From Rhodococcus sp. IEGM 1409 (GTDB lineage Bacteria; Actinomycetota; Actinomycetes; Mycobacteriales; Mycobacteriaceae): DNA of 64,000 nucleotides. How positions within the stretch are numbered: position 1 is the stretch's first letter; every line of letters starts with the position of its first letter. Shown piece by piece: positions 47,561-56,444 of this stretch. The notes under the pieces are model-generated. The model did not search any database, had not been told where the DNA came from, and saw only the letters and a program-made list of their open reading frames with translations. The stretch covers positions 101,076-165,075 of the forward strand of contig NZ_JASHKN010000013.1 of NCBI RefSeq assembly GCF_030056735.1, given 5' to 3'. A program made the translations under genes and the position numbers.

Positions 47561-48985
47561 CTATCGCCAAACGGTGAAATGGTTTTGCCACGAGAACGAC
47601 ACGTTTTTGCCGGCATTCGAGACGACGACCCCGCGCGGATCGACCTCTGGCGGAAGGGGGACCGACCACATCATCTTTCCGTCGCGAGCCCGGATCGCGT
47701 GCATGCCGGTGTAGTCGCTGAAGACGAAGTGGTCGCCATCGGTCGCTCCGTTTCGAATCCAGTACGCGTCTTGCCAGGGTGTTTGCCACAGCTGTCGACC
47801 ACTCTCGACGTCGAGACCCGAGATTGTGCGCGTCTCCGGCGACGTGACCAGGATTGTTTTACCAACCACTGCGGCAATGGCGCTTCCCGTCCCGGCCATC
47901 TCGGTATTGATGATTTGTGAACTGCGCCAAAGTTCGTCACCGGACTCCGGGTCGTAGGCGCCGTCGCCGAGAAACATCGGCACCGCTGTCGAGGGCTTAC
48001 TCGGGTAGGACGACGATGAGGAAGAGGGAATCGGTATCGCACGAATCGTGGATCCGTCGGAAGCCAAAAGGTTTTGGGTTCCTACATAGCCTGATCTGCC
48101 GCCGACACTGGTGAGGAACAATCCGTTCCCGGCTGGGACGAGCGAATCACCCTCGAATCTGAATCGTTCTGCGCCGGAATCCAGATCGTAGATTCGATAG
48201 CGGTACTGCGGGTCCCCGCCATCGCCCTGTTCCATCGCAATGACAGTGTTGGTGCTCGGGATCGTGTAGACCGATCCGAACTTTTCACTTGGTTCGAAGG
48301 TACGAACGAAGTTGGCCGTCACATTGGTGGTGTTGCCGCTGGCAAGAATTCGGGTGCGAACGGTTCCGTCCACTCTCTCGCCGGACGTGTACACAGTGTC
48401 TCCGGTGATGGCGGCACCACTGAGATCGAAGTCGGTTCCGAGGTCTGACATCAGAGTTCCGGTCGAGGTATCGACAAAGATCATCCGTCGATCGCCCCAG
48501 CACGCGATGATCGTGGATTCGTTCTGTTGGCTGCACTGGCCGATGACTCCGCCGATTCGCGTTTTCCACAGCGGACTTCCGTCGTCGGGATTGACACCGA
48601 CCAGTGAGACGTCACCGACTCCCTGACTCGACGAAGACTCGTCGGTCTTGGGAAGGGGATAAGCAGTCGCGGCCACCAGCACATCACCGACTTGGTACGC
48701 GTTGCCGTAGCCGTAGTAGCGATCGAGGGTGGAAGGCATCGACAGCAGCACGTCGCCGGAGTTATCCGTGAGCGTTCGAACATCGAGTTCCCAGGCTTGT
48801 TGCGGAGGATCGGAGAGGTTCACGTCGACAACGCCCTGCTCGACGATCGGACCGCCTGTCTTCTGCTTCTGCGATGCCGCCTCACTGGAGTCGGAGAGTG
48901 CCGATACGACGATGAACGCGATCGCCACGATCAACGCCAGTCCGAGGGCGACCAGTTTCCAGTGTTCCTTCAACCGAAGCTGCAT
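47561..48985 (-). CDS. Membrane-anchored PQQ-like beta-propeller protein
   Basis: The 474-residue protein has one N-terminal membrane helix (LVALGLALIVAIAFIVVSAL) after a short basic start, and an extracellular part. Repeats such as GSPLWKTRIGG, ESGDELWRSSQ, ESGRQLWQTPW and RDGKMMWSVPL are PQQ/quinoprotein-like beta-propeller blades. Four Cys residues are not arranged as a cofactor site, so a scaffold or binding role is more likely than dehydrogenase activity. ATG 48985 is used; the frame is open upstream to 49225. It is divergent from the sigma factor. Confidence 0.75.
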   Translation of the reverse strand: MQLRLKEHWKLVALGLALIVAIAFIVVSALSDSSEAASQKQKTGGPIVEQGVVDVNLSDPPQQAWELDVRTLTDNSGDVLLSMPSTLDRYYGYGNAYQVGDVLVAATAYPLPKTDESSSSQGVGDVSLVGVNPDDGSPLWKTRIGGVIGQCSQQNESTIIACWGDRRMIFVDTSTGTLMSDLGTDFDLSGAAITGDTVYTSGERVDGTVRTRILASGNTTNVTANFVRTFEPSEKFGSVYTIPSTNTVIAMEQGDGGDPQYRYRIYDLDSGAERFRFEGDSLVPAGNGLFLTSVGGRSGYVGTQNLLASDGSTIRAIPIPSSSSSSYPSKPSTAVPMFLGDGAYDPESGDELWRSSQIINTEMAGTGSAIAAVVGKTILVTSPETRTISGLDVESGRQLWQTPWQDAYWIRNGATDGDHFVFSDYTGMHAIRARDGKMMWSVPLPPEVDPRGVVVSNAGKNVSFSWQNHFTVWR

Positions 48986-49233
48986 CGAAAGACCGTAACC
49001 GATCGAGCAAACTGCACGGTTCGTTTCGCGGCCGGCTGGCTTGATCCTTGCCTCGAGATCGTTCCCACGGCCTACCGCGTCAGTGCCGGGTAACGTCTGG
49101 TCTCCGACCAAGAGACTGAGGACCGACTGCTGCGCATGGTGAAGGCTCGGGGGAAAGTGCGGATCGTGTGTCGTTATCGCTACCCGTTCCGGCACCCCGG
49201 GGACGCTACGGGCCGCACTGACCAAGTATCACC

Positions 49234-49833
49234 GTGACATCTTCGAGCCCACCCGGTGATCGCGGCACATCGGACCCGGACCTGCACAGCCCGCGCGTGG
49301 CGGAGGTCTTCGCTCAACTCTTCGACGCCCATGCCGCAGATCTTCGCCGGTACGTGTGCGCTCGTGCCGGCGAACATCACGCCGACGACCTCGTCGCCGA
49401 GGCTTTTGCCGTCGCGATCGATCGTCGATCCACCTACGACCCTGGTCGGGCTCCCGTTCGCGCTTGGCTGTTCGGCATTACCCACACCCTGCTCCGGGCA
49501 CACTTCCGTTCCCAGGCTCGCGCCGAACGTGCACTCGCGCGGGTACATGGCGAACGCGTCGTGCTCGAGACTGCGCCGGAAGACTTCGTCACGGCTCGGG
49601 TGGACGCGTCCCGCCGCCTGGAGGTAATCGCGTCGGCACTAGCCGAACTGACCGAGGACGAACGCGACGTGCTCCTCCTCTCGTCCTGGGCACAACTCGA
49701 ACCGACCGAGATCGCGGAGATCCTGTCCGTGCCGGCCAGCACCGTCCGGTCCAGGCTGCACCGCACGCGCACTCGCCTGCGGACTTTGCTGCTCGACTCC
49801 GAAAACCTCCAACAAGCCTCGGGAGAGAACTGA
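49234..49833 (+). CDS. RNA polymerase sigma factor, ECF (sigma-70 family)
   Basis: The 199-residue protein has a region 2 (FDAHAADLRRYVCARAGEHHADDLVAEAFAVAI, RAWLFGITHTLLRAHFR) and a region 4 (LAELTEDERDVLLLSSWAQLEPTEIAEILSVPASTVRSRLHRTRTRLR). It starts at GTG 49234. The stop shares a base with the next start (TGATG), so its partner, the CU044_5270-like membrane protein, is made with it. Confidence 0.88.
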   Translation: MTSSSPPGDRGTSDPDLHSPRVAEVFAQLFDAHAADLRRYVCARAGEHHADDLVAEAFAVAIDRRSTYDPGRAPVRAWLFGITHTLLRAHFRSQARAERALARVHGERVVLETAPEDFVTARVDASRRLEVIASALAELTEDERDVLLLSSWAQLEPTEIAEILSVPASTVRSRLHRTRTRLRTLLLDSENLQQASGEN

Positions 49834-50954
49834 TGGCGCATCCTCGGACCGATCCCCTGGACGACACGTTGCTCGAACTCCGCGATGCACTCGACAAGCC
49901 GGATGTCGACGCGTTGGCGGCGATCCGGAATCGGGTCCTCGTCGACGCGGAAGCGGCCGAAAGTTCTCCGCCGGTGCGCGATCGCAGGTTCGCTCTGCGG
50001 CGCGTTCCCGCTTCGGTCTACGCCGGTGCCGCGGTGCTCATGGCGGTCTGCTTGGCCGCGGTGCTGGTGCAGTTCACACCTTCAGCGCAGACAGGCACTA
50101 CGGGTGCTGTGTCGCTGCCGGTGCCTTCCATCGAACTCGCCTCCGCCGAACACGTCCTACAGCAAGCCGCGCGTTCGCTCGAATCGATCGAGATGATCTC
50201 CGCTCAACAGGGACCATTTCGACTCGTCGAGGAACACGCGTGGGTCGAACAGGGGATGGAGTACGGATCTCCGTACGAAGCAGGTCCCGACGCTCCACGC
50301 AACGGCTACACCTACCTACTCGAAACCCTTTCGCAGCTATGGATTCCGGCAGACGAAACACAGGAATGGCTCGAGCGGCGGTCAACTGGCCAGTCGCGGT
50401 GGCTCGGCGGCACCACGCCGGAGAGTGAATCAGCTCTGTACATCGACGAAACCCGAAACGGGGAATGGCGTGCCCGCTGCGGCAGATTCTTCGACGACGA
50501 TCGCGACAACTTCAACTGCGTTCCGGACGATTGGGACGATCCCAACTTCTATCGGTCGCTGCCCGCTGACCCCGGCGGGTTGCTGCAATGGCTTCGCGAC
50601 TACACGGCGCCGCGCGGTTCGACGCCGGACGCGATGTTCCACATCGCGATTGAAATACTGAGAGCCGGCATGATGCCGCCAGACGTCAAAGCACAGTGGT
50701 ATCGCGCGATCGCCGGAATCGATGGTGTGGAGACTGTGGAACAGACCACGCTCGACGGACGGGTCGGAATTGCACTCGGGCTCAGCGGCGTTCACGAGCG
50801 TCGCGACTTGATCATCGATCCGGGTACCGGTGAGTTCATCGGTGAACGACGGGTCGCGGGCGCTACCCCGGAAGATCCTTGGATAGCCCCCGGCACCGTG
50901 TTGGGGACAAGTTCGATCACTGTCCGGTCCGTCGACGAACTGGGAAACGGATAG
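49833..50954 (+). CDS. CU044_5270-family membrane protein, putative sigma-factor partner
   Basis: The 373-residue protein has a cytoplasmic N-terminus of about 65 residues (LDDTLLELRDALDKPDVDALAAIRNRVLVD), one membrane helix (VYAGAAVLMAVCLAAVLVQF) and an extracellular region with Trp-rich segments and a Cys pair (ARCGRFF and NFNCVPDDW). The build matches actinobacterial CU044_5270-type proteins encoded after ECF sigma factors. The cytoplasmic part could act as an anti-sigma domain although no ZAS motif is visible; this is inference. Translation is coupled to the sigma gene. Confidence 0.78.
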   Translation: MAHPRTDPLDDTLLELRDALDKPDVDALAAIRNRVLVDAEAAESSPPVRDRRFALRRVPASVYAGAAVLMAVCLAAVLVQFTPSAQTGTTGAVSLPVPSIELASAEHVLQQAARSLESIEMISAQQGPFRLVEEHAWVEQGMEYGSPYEAGPDAPRNGYTYLLETLSQLWIPADETQEWLERRSTGQSRWLGGTTPESESALYIDETRNGEWRARCGRFFDDDRDNFNCVPDDWDDPNFYRSLPADPGGLLQWLRDYTAPRGSTPDAMFHIAIEILRAGMMPPDVKAQWYRAIAGIDGVETVEQTTLDGRVGIALGLSGVHERRDLIIDPGTGEFIGERRVAGATPEDPWIAPGTVLGTSSITVRSVDELGNG

Positions 50955-50976
50955 AGAACGTGCTCGGTATGACGAA

Positions 50977-51010
50977 GTGTGGTGGCCTCGTACGCTCGAG
51001 ACCACCACAC
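50977..51010. terminator. Convergent hairpin terminator
   Basis: GTGTGGTGG (50977-50985) pairs with its complement at 51002-51010. Inside, CTCG and CGAG extend the structure. It lies between the stops of the sigma-partner gene and the minus-strand trpB2 gene. Confidence 0.65.
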
Positions 51011-51018
51011 CGACGGCG

Positions 51019-52320
51019 TCAGACGTAGGGCGAGTACGCCGGGAGATCCAACTGACCGTTGCCCGACAGCCCGATCACGATCACCTCGGGTTCGGTGACG
51101 GCACGAGCGTGAGCGATGGCGCCGGCAACCGCGTGCGTTGATTCCGGAGCCGGGATGATTCCTTCGGCGCGGGCGAAAATCAGACCGGCCTGAAGTGCGT
51201 CGTCCTGATCGACGGCAATCGCATCCATGAGTCCGAGGTTGACTGCATGCGAGACCATCGGCGACATGCCGTGGTAGCGAAGGCCACCGGCGTGGATGGC
51301 CGGCGGAACGAAGTCCTTGCCGAGAGTGTGCATCTTGAGCAGCGGGGTCAGTCCGGCGACGTCACCGAAGTCGTAGCGGTACTCGCCCTGGGTGAGGGAC
51401 GGGCATGCCGAAGGCTCGCAGGCGACCAGGCGAGTCTTGGTGCCTTCGCGAAGGTTTCGTCCCAGGAACGGGAAGGTGAGTCCCGCGAGGTTGGAACCGC
51501 CGCCGGCGCAACCGAACACGGTGTCAGGGACGGCGTCGCCGGCTTCTTCGAGCTGGACCATTGCTTCCTGACCGATCACGGTCTGGTGCAGCATGACGTG
51601 GTTCAGCACGCTACCGAGTGAGTAGTGTGTGTTCGGATCCTGCGCGGCGACCTCGACGGCCTCACTGATGGCCATACCAAGGGAGCCGGTGGTGTCGGGA
51701 TGCGACTTCAGCAGTGCGCGTCCGGCTTCCGTGAGATCGGAAGGCGACGGGTGACAGATTCCGCCGTACGCCTCCATCTGGATGCGGCGGTACGGCTTCG
51801 AATCGAAGGACGAGCGAACCTGCCACACCTCGACGTCGAGTCCGAGCAGCGCGCCCGCGAACGACAGCGACGCACCCCACTGGCCCGCACCGGTTTCGGT
51901 GGTGAGCTTGGTGGTTCCCTCGATTGCGTTGTAGTAAGCCTGCGCGACAGCAGTATTCGGCTTGTGCGAACCGACCGGGCTCACGCCCTCGTACTTGTAG
52001 TAGATGCGGGCGGGTGTGCCCAGAGCGCGCTCGAGTCGGTGTGCACGGAACAGGGGTGAGGGCCTCCACATGCCGTAGATCTCGCGAACCGTCTCCGGGA
52101 TCTCGATGTAGCGCTCGGTTGCGACTTCCTGCGCAATGAGGTTCATCGGGAACAGCGGCGCCAAGTCCTCGGGGCCGAGCGGCTCACGCGTGCCCGGATG
52201 AAGGTGCGGGGGAACGGGCTCGGGGAGGTCGGCCGCCAGGTTGTACCAGTGCGTCGGCACTTTCGACGGGACGGAGACGCCCAAGGGCTCGAGCGAACGG
52301 TTGAGTGGGGTGGTGGTCAA
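51019..52320 (-). CDS. trpB2: TrpB2-type tryptophan synthase beta-like protein
   Basis: The 433-residue PLP enzyme has the TrpB2 features: an extended N-terminus ([20 protein letters not shown]), the Schiff-base Lys in [44 protein letters not shown] and [13 protein letters not shown]. No trpA neighbour is present, as is normal for TrpB2, which condenses indole with serine. It starts at TTG 52320 after AAGGAGAG. A leader peptide with tandem Trp codons lies 143 bases upstream, suggesting control by charged tRNA-Trp. Confidence 0.9.
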   Translation of the reverse strand: MTTTPLNRSLEPLGVSVPSKVPTHWYNLAADLPEPVPPHLHPGTREPLGPEDLAPLFPMNLIAQEVATERYIEIPETVREIYGMWRPSPLFRAHRLERALGTPARIYYKYEGVSPVGSHKPNTAVAQAYYNAIEGTTKLTTETGAGQWGASLSFAGALLGLDVEVWQVRSSFDSKPYRRIQMEAYGGICHPSPSDLTEAGRALLKSHPDTTGSLGMAISEAVEVAAQDPNTHYSLGSVLNHVMLHQTVIGQEAMVQLEEAGDAVPDTVFGCAGGGSNLAGLTFPFLGRNLREGTKTRLVACEPSACPSLTQGEYRYDFGDVAGLTPLLKMHTLGKDFVPPAIHAGGLRYHGMSPMVSHAVNLGLMDAIAVDQDDALQAGLIFARAEGIIPAPESTHAVAGAIAHARAVTEPEVIVIGLSGNGQLDLPAYSPYV

Positions 52321-52411
52321 CTAACTCTCCTTCGTGGATTCGGTACCTGATCTTGGCGGTCGCAGCGACGATGCGTACGGCATTTGCCGGATCGGGGATC
52401 CTGGGAGAAGC

Positions 52412-52442
52412 CTGCTGGACCACCCGATATCGGTCCGGGCAG
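52412..52442 (-). promoter_or_regulatory. Leader RNA hairpin before trpB2
   Basis: GGACC (52417-52421) pairs with GGTCC (52432-52436), and outer CTGC/GCAG (52412-52415 with 52439-52442) lengthen the stem. It lies between the Trp leader peptide and trpB2. No T run follows, so it would need to act without a classic U tract or at the level of translation. A second small hairpin, GACCG/CGGTC at 52458-52471, overlaps the leader stop codon. Confidence 0.45.
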
Positions 52443-52462
52443 CACGCAGTTGCGGCTGACCG

Positions 52463-52504
52463 TCAGCGGTCGGGCCACCAGAGGTGCGCAGTGAGCAGGG
52501 TCAC
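52463..52504 (-). CDS. Tryptophan leader peptide of trpB2
   Basis: A 13-codon frame starting at GTG 52504 encodes MTLLTAHLWWPDR and ends in TGA. Two adjacent TGG codons near the end, position before a tryptophan-biosynthetic gene, and hairpins beginning at the stop codon are the marks of a trp attenuator leader. From memory it resembles actinobacterial trp leaders with two or three Trp before Pro. The ribosome site is weak (CGGCTC), so the start is the least certain part. Confidence 0.6.
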   Translation of the reverse strand: MTLLTAHLWWPDR

Positions 52505-52553
52505 GAGCCGATCGTACATCGACACTCGCGCCCTGCTCACATCCTTCGTCGGC

Positions 52554-53012
52554 TCAGCGGAAAATCATGCACGTCGTGGTTCCGTGCGCCACCAACTTGC
52601 CGTTCTTGTCGAGGACCTTGCCCTCTGCGGTCGCGGTACGCCCACCCACGTGAATGACACTGCCGTGCGCGGTCAGTTCATCGCCGTCGAGAGGCACGGT
52701 GCGGATGTAGTTGAGCTTGAGTTCGAGGGTCGTATATCCGACGCCGGCCGGCAGCATGGTGTGCACAGCGCAGCCCATGACCGAGTCGAGCAGCGTTGCA
52801 CAGATGCCGCCGTGGACCGTGCCGAGGGGATTGCTGAAATCAGCGCGCGGGGTCAGCGCGAAGCTCACGGATCCTTCGTTGACCTCGCGCATCTCCATCC
52901 CGAGGAGGCGCCCGATGCTGGGGCGATCGTTGACCTGAGTCCCCATCCAGCGGAGAAGTTCGAGGCCTGTCATCTGTGCCGGATCGACGGTCGCGGTTGT
53001 CTCGTCACTCAT
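52554..53012 (-). CDS. PaaI-family hotdog thioesterase
   Basis: The 152-residue hotdog protein has NPLGTVHGGICATLLDSVMGCAVHTMLPAG, the PaaI/HGG motif with the catalytic Asp further along the long helix, and ELKLNYIRTVPLDGDELTAHGSVIHVGGR. These enzymes hydrolyse aryl- or acyl-CoA thioesters. It starts at ATG 53012, just before an operator-like dyad, and is divergent from a TetR gene that likely represses it. Confidence 0.87.
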   Translation of the reverse strand: MSDETTATVDPAQMTGLELLRWMGTQVNDRPSIGRLLGMEMREVNEGSVSFALTPRADFSNPLGTVHGGICATLLDSVMGCAVHTMLPAGVGYTTLELKLNYIRTVPLDGDELTAHGSVIHVGGRTATAEGKVLDKNGKLVAHGTTTCMIFR

Positions 53013-53040
53013 TGTTTCATCCCATCACTATGTAGGTCGT

Positions 53041-53060
53041 CATACATAACGTAGCGTATG
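53041..53060. promoter_or_regulatory. Inverted repeat between thioesterase and TetR genes
   Basis: CATAC (53041-53045) and GTATG (53056-53060) bracket an ACGTAG centre, with related TATGTA just before. The site lies in the 85-base divergent promoter and is a likely TetR operator. Confidence 0.5.
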
Positions 53061-53097
53061 AGTCGACGGGTGTACCGACGGCCGAAGGATCTGTGAC

Positions 53098-53673
53098 ATG
53101 GCAGAGCTGAGCTCACGTGAACGCATGATTCGCAGTGCGGTCGAACTGATCAGCCGCAACGGCGTCGATGCGACGTCCTTCAGTGACGTCATCAAGCACA
53201 GCGGCGCGCCCCGTGGGTCGATCTACCATCACTTTCCAGGCGGTAAGACAGAGTTGATGATCGAAGCCGTGCGCGCGGCCGGTGCGATCATCACCAGGCG
53301 AATCAGTTCGGCTGCGACCACCGGTTCCACTGCCGACGTGATCGAAGCGGTCGGGGAAATCTGGCGACTCAATCTCACGCGCTCGGACTTCGCGATCGGC
53401 TGTCCGGTGATTGCCGGCGGATTGGCGCGCGCCAGTGAACCGGAGGTCGCGGAAGTGGCGGCTGAAGTCTTGCTGGGATGGCAGAAGTTGATCGAATCGC
53501 AACTCGAAAACGCGGGTTATCCTGCAGCGCAAGCAAAATCGATCGCAAACCTGACGATCACGTCGGTCGAAGGTGCAGTGGCGGTGTGCCAGACGACTCG
53601 AAGTATCGAGCCGCTCGAACAGGTCGTCGCTTCGCTGCAGGGGCTTTCGCGTTCGGAAGCGTGGTTAAGCTGA
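53098..53673 (+). CDS. TetR-family regulator (LmrA/YxaF-like)
   Basis: The 191-residue protein has an HTH TSFSDVIKHSGAPRGSIYHHFPGGKTELM and a C-terminal domain with GCPVIAGGLARASEPEVAEVAAEV, the pattern of the YxaF/LmrA group (TetR_C_7-type). It is divergent from the thioesterase gene. Confidence 0.88.
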   Translation: MAELSSRERMIRSAVELISRNGVDATSFSDVIKHSGAPRGSIYHHFPGGKTELMIEAVRAAGAIITRRISSAATTGSTADVIEAVGEIWRLNLTRSDFAIGCPVIAGGLARASEPEVAEVAAEVLLGWQKLIESQLENAGYPAAQAKSIANLTITSVEGAVAVCQTTRSIEPLEQVVASLQGLSRSEAWLS

Positions 53674-53744
53674 GCGCTCGGGGGTTGACTTCGGTCGCCG
53701 AGTATCCGTAACTTCATGTAACGGCTAATTGGGCAGGAGCGGCG

Positions 53745-54248
53745 ATGACACATTGGTTCGACCTCGAACCGGTCGGTGTCGATTTCTTCGACACGGCACC
53801 GCATATCTTCACGTACTCGATCGATCTCGCTGCCCAACCGGATGACGTCTGGGCCGGTCTGACCGCGGACGAACCGTTGTCGTGGTGCCGAATGCTCACA
53901 AAAGTTCACTACACCTCGCCTCGCAAGTACGGCGTCGGCACGCGCCGAATCGCGGAGGTGGGCGGCGGTGCGATGCAGATGCGCGAAAAGTTCATCACCT
54001 GGGACGAAGAAACGCGTCGGCACTCGTTCTACGTCGAACAGTCGAATGTTCCACTGTTCCAATCCTTTGCCGAGGACTACCGTGTCGACGAACTTGCAGT
54101 GGGCTCGAGACTGCTGTGGACCTTTGCATTCTCACCGCGTCCGAAGCTGTCGCTCGCGGTACGCGGCGGTCTGCCGGTCAACTCACTGATCTTCTCGAGC
54201 TTCGTGCGCGATACCAAGCGGCACTTCGGTTCTGCGCCCCGCCATTGA
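53745..54248 (+). CDS. SRPBCC-family protein (polyketide cyclase/dehydrase-like)
   Basis: The 167-residue protein starts ITYSIDLAAQPDDVWAGLTADE-like (TYSIDLAAQPDDVWAGL), the usual first strand and helix of the START/SRPBCC fold, and ends with FSSFVRDTKRHFG, the long last helix. The cavity ligand is unknown. It starts at ATG 53745 after GGGCAGGAGC and lies 31 bases before the old yellow enzyme gene, with which it may be co-transcribed. Confidence 0.78.
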   Translation: MTHWFDLEPVGVDFFDTAPHIFTYSIDLAAQPDDVWAGLTADEPLSWCRMLTKVHYTSPRKYGVGTRRIAEVGGGAMQMREKFITWDEETRRHSFYVEQSNVPLFQSFAEDYRVDELAVGSRLLWTFAFSPRPKLSLAVRGGLPVNSLIFSSFVRDTKRHFGSAPRH

Positions 54249-54279
54249 CCTTCTTCCCCCATTCACGCGAGAGGCATTC

Positions 54280-55530
54280 ATGACCACGCTCGGAGAATCG
54301 CTGACTTTGCCCTGCGGGCAGATACTGCGAAATCGGACCATGAAAGCTGCGCTCAGCGAGGCTCTGGGGGACCGGACACATGGACCGTCCGCCCGACTGG
54401 AAACGCTGTACCGTCGTTGGGGCAGTGGCGGATACGGGCTGCTGATCACCGGCAATGTCATGGTCGATCGATCGCAGATCGCCGAACCGGGCAACGTCGT
54501 GGTCGACGACGATCGTGATGCCGAAGCACTGACCGCCTGGGCCAAGACAGCCAAGAACGGCGGCGCCGAGATCTGGATGCAGCTGAACCACCCAGGCCGA
54601 CAATCCAACCCGATCGCGAGTAGAGGTCGACCGGTCGGCCCCAGTCCGATCGCGCTGAAGATCCCGGGAATGGCTGCGCCGCGAGAACTCTCGACCGCCG
54701 AGATCGAAGAGATCATCAACAGGTTCGCGGAAACCGCTCGCGTCGCCGAGTCCTCGGGATTCGGTGGCGTGCAGATACATGCCGCGCACGGTTATCTTGT
54801 TGCGCAGTTCCTTTCGCCGTTGTCCAATCAGCGTACGGACGGGTGGGGTGGAGATCCTGAGCGTCGCCGACGCTTTCTGATCGAAATCGTTCGGCGCATA
54901 CGCTCTACCGTTGCTCCGGGATTCGCGGTGTCGGTCAAGCTCAACTCGGCTGATTTTCAGCGCGGCGGGTTCTCGGAAGACGAGTCGCGAGAAGTAGTGC
55001 GCGCGTTGACCGAAGAGTCGGTCGATCTCATCGAGATCAGCGGTGGCAGCTACGAGTCGCCGGCCATGATGGGTAAAGCGCAGAAGCAGAGCACTCGTGA
55101 CCGCGAGGCATATTTTCTCGAATATGCCGAGACTGTCCGAGTGATTGCCGGTGACATTCCGTTGGCGGTCACCGGCGGCTTCCGCTCGCGATCGGCGATG
55201 ATCGAGGCACTCGCTTCGGGCGCGTGCGACGTGATCGGCCTCGGTCGGCCGACGATCACGATTCCCGACGCGGCAACCGTTCTCCTGGAATCGAATCGGG
55301 AGCAACTGAACGTCCCCACTGTGGAGTTCGGAGCGCGGAAATTGTTGGGGAAGGTTGCCGACATCTCGATGCTCGACGGTGCACTCGACCTGCAGTGGCA
55401 CACCGATCAGTTGCACAGAATGGGCGACGGAAACGAGCCGGATCCAGCTCGGCCGTGGTGGAAGACCCTCGGAACCATGGTGAGGCGAAACGGAATCGAT
55501 GCGCTTCGCCCCACCAAACGAGCGGCTTGA
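54280..55530 (+). CDS. Old yellow enzyme-family NADH:flavin oxidoreductase
   Basis: The 416-residue protein shows the OYE TIM-barrel signature: RFAETARVAESSGFGGVQIHAAHGYLVAQFLSP, SNQRTDGWGGDPERRRRFLIEIV and VTGGFRSRSAMIEAL, with IWMQLNHPGRQ. FMN-dependent members reduce activated C=C bonds (enoates, enones, nitro compounds). The start at 54280 fits the family. Its stop abuts that of the convergent aldo/keto reductase. Confidence 0.9.
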   Translation: MTTLGESLTLPCGQILRNRTMKAALSEALGDRTHGPSARLETLYRRWGSGGYGLLITGNVMVDRSQIAEPGNVVVDDDRDAEALTAWAKTAKNGGAEIWMQLNHPGRQSNPIASRGRPVGPSPIALKIPGMAAPRELSTAEIEEIINRFAETARVAESSGFGGVQIHAAHGYLVAQFLSPLSNQRTDGWGGDPERRRRFLIEIVRRIRSTVAPGFAVSVKLNSADFQRGGFSEDESREVVRALTEESVDLIEISGGSYESPAMMGKAQKQSTRDREAYFLEYAETVRVIAGDIPLAVTGGFRSRSAMIEALASGACDVIGLGRPTITIPDAATVLLESNREQLNVPTVEFGARKLLGKVADISMLDGALDLQWHTDQLHRMGDGNEPDPARPWWKTLGTMVRRNGIDALRPTKRAA

Positions 55531-56406
55531 TCAGCTCGGCGCACCGATATCGAGTTCATCGGGATGCGCGCCGACGCGTGTGCCGTCGTCGAGAGTATCG
55601 ATTTCGCTCAGATCGAGATCAGTGAGTTCGAAGTCGAATACGTCGATGTTCTGAGCGATCCGAGCGTCGTGCACTGATTTCGGGATGACGATCAGGTCGT
55701 TCTGAAGGTGCCAGCGGATCAGGACCTGAGCAGCAGTCTTGCTGTGGCGGTCACCGATTCGAGTGATGATCGGGTCGGTGAGCAGCGTGTTGGGCTTCGA
55801 AGCATTACCCCAACCCGCGTTGCTGGTGCCGCCGAGGGGACTCCACGATTCGACCTTGATCCCGTGCTCGGCGGCCTTGTCCCGGATCGCGTGCTGCGTG
55901 AGGTGCGGATGCAGTTCCACCTGATCGACGGCAGGTAACATTCCGCCGCGATCGACAAGAAGTTGCAGATGGTGCGGCTCGAAGTTGCACACCCCGATTG
56001 CCTTGGCACGGCCCGATTCCGCGATCTTTTCGAGCGCTTCCCAAGTGCGGAGGAGGCGGTCGTTGTCCTGCAGCGGCCAGTGGATCAGGTAGAGATCGAC
56101 GTAGTCGACGCCAAGCTTGTCGATACTGGTGTCGAAAGCCTTCAACGCCGGCTCGTAGCCCTGGCACGCATTCCACAGCTTCGTGGTGAGGAAGATGTCC
56201 TCTCGCGCGACGGACGAGTTGGCGATACCTCGTCCGACGCCCTCTTCGTTTCCGTATGCGGCTGCAGTGTCGATGTGCCGGTAGCCGGCCTCGTCGAGTG
56301 CGAACCGCACTGCATGCTCGGTTTCGTCGTTGGTGGCCTGCCAGACTCCGAGGCCGAGTTGCGGGATCGTGGTTCCGGAATTCAGCGTGATGTCAGGATT
56401 GCTCAT
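55531..56406 (-). CDS. Aldo/keto reductase
   Basis: The 291-residue AKR has GYRHIDTAAAYGNEEGVG (catalytic Asp and Tyr), TTKLWN (Lys) and YLIHWP (His), plus VIPKSVHDARIAQNIDVFDF, the NADPH-binding segment. This is the AKR5/2,5-diketo-gluconate reductase-like group. It reduces aldehydes or ketones with NADPH. Its stop codon directly touches the stop of the OYE gene on the other strand. Confidence 0.9.
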   Translation of the reverse strand: MSNPDITLNSGTTIPQLGLGVWQATNDETEHAVRFALDEAGYRHIDTAAAYGNEEGVGRGIANSSVAREDIFLTTKLWNACQGYEPALKAFDTSIDKLGVDYVDLYLIHWPLQDNDRLLRTWEALEKIAESGRAKAIGVCNFEPHHLQLLVDRGGMLPAVDQVELHPHLTQHAIRDKAAEHGIKVESWSPLGGTSNAGWGNASKPNTLLTDPIITRIGDRHSKTAAQVLIRWHLQNDLIVIPKSVHDARIAQNIDVFDFELTDLDLSEIDTLDDGTRVGAHPDELDIGAPS

Positions 56407-56411
56407 GGATC

Positions 56412-56433
56412 AAGGCTAGCGATCTCTAGCCTT
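56412..56433 (-). terminator. Hairpin terminator after ald
   Basis: AAGGCTAG (56412-56419) and its complement (56426-56433) form a perfect 8-bp stem with a 6-base loop, 12 bases past the ald stop. No T run follows. Confidence 0.55.
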
Positions 56434-56444
56434 CCTCGCCGGGG

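Noticed and set aside
52554..53673. Thioesterase/TetR pair as part of a phenylacetate cluster
   Set aside because: No other paa genes are nearby; the PaaI name reflects only the hotdog family.
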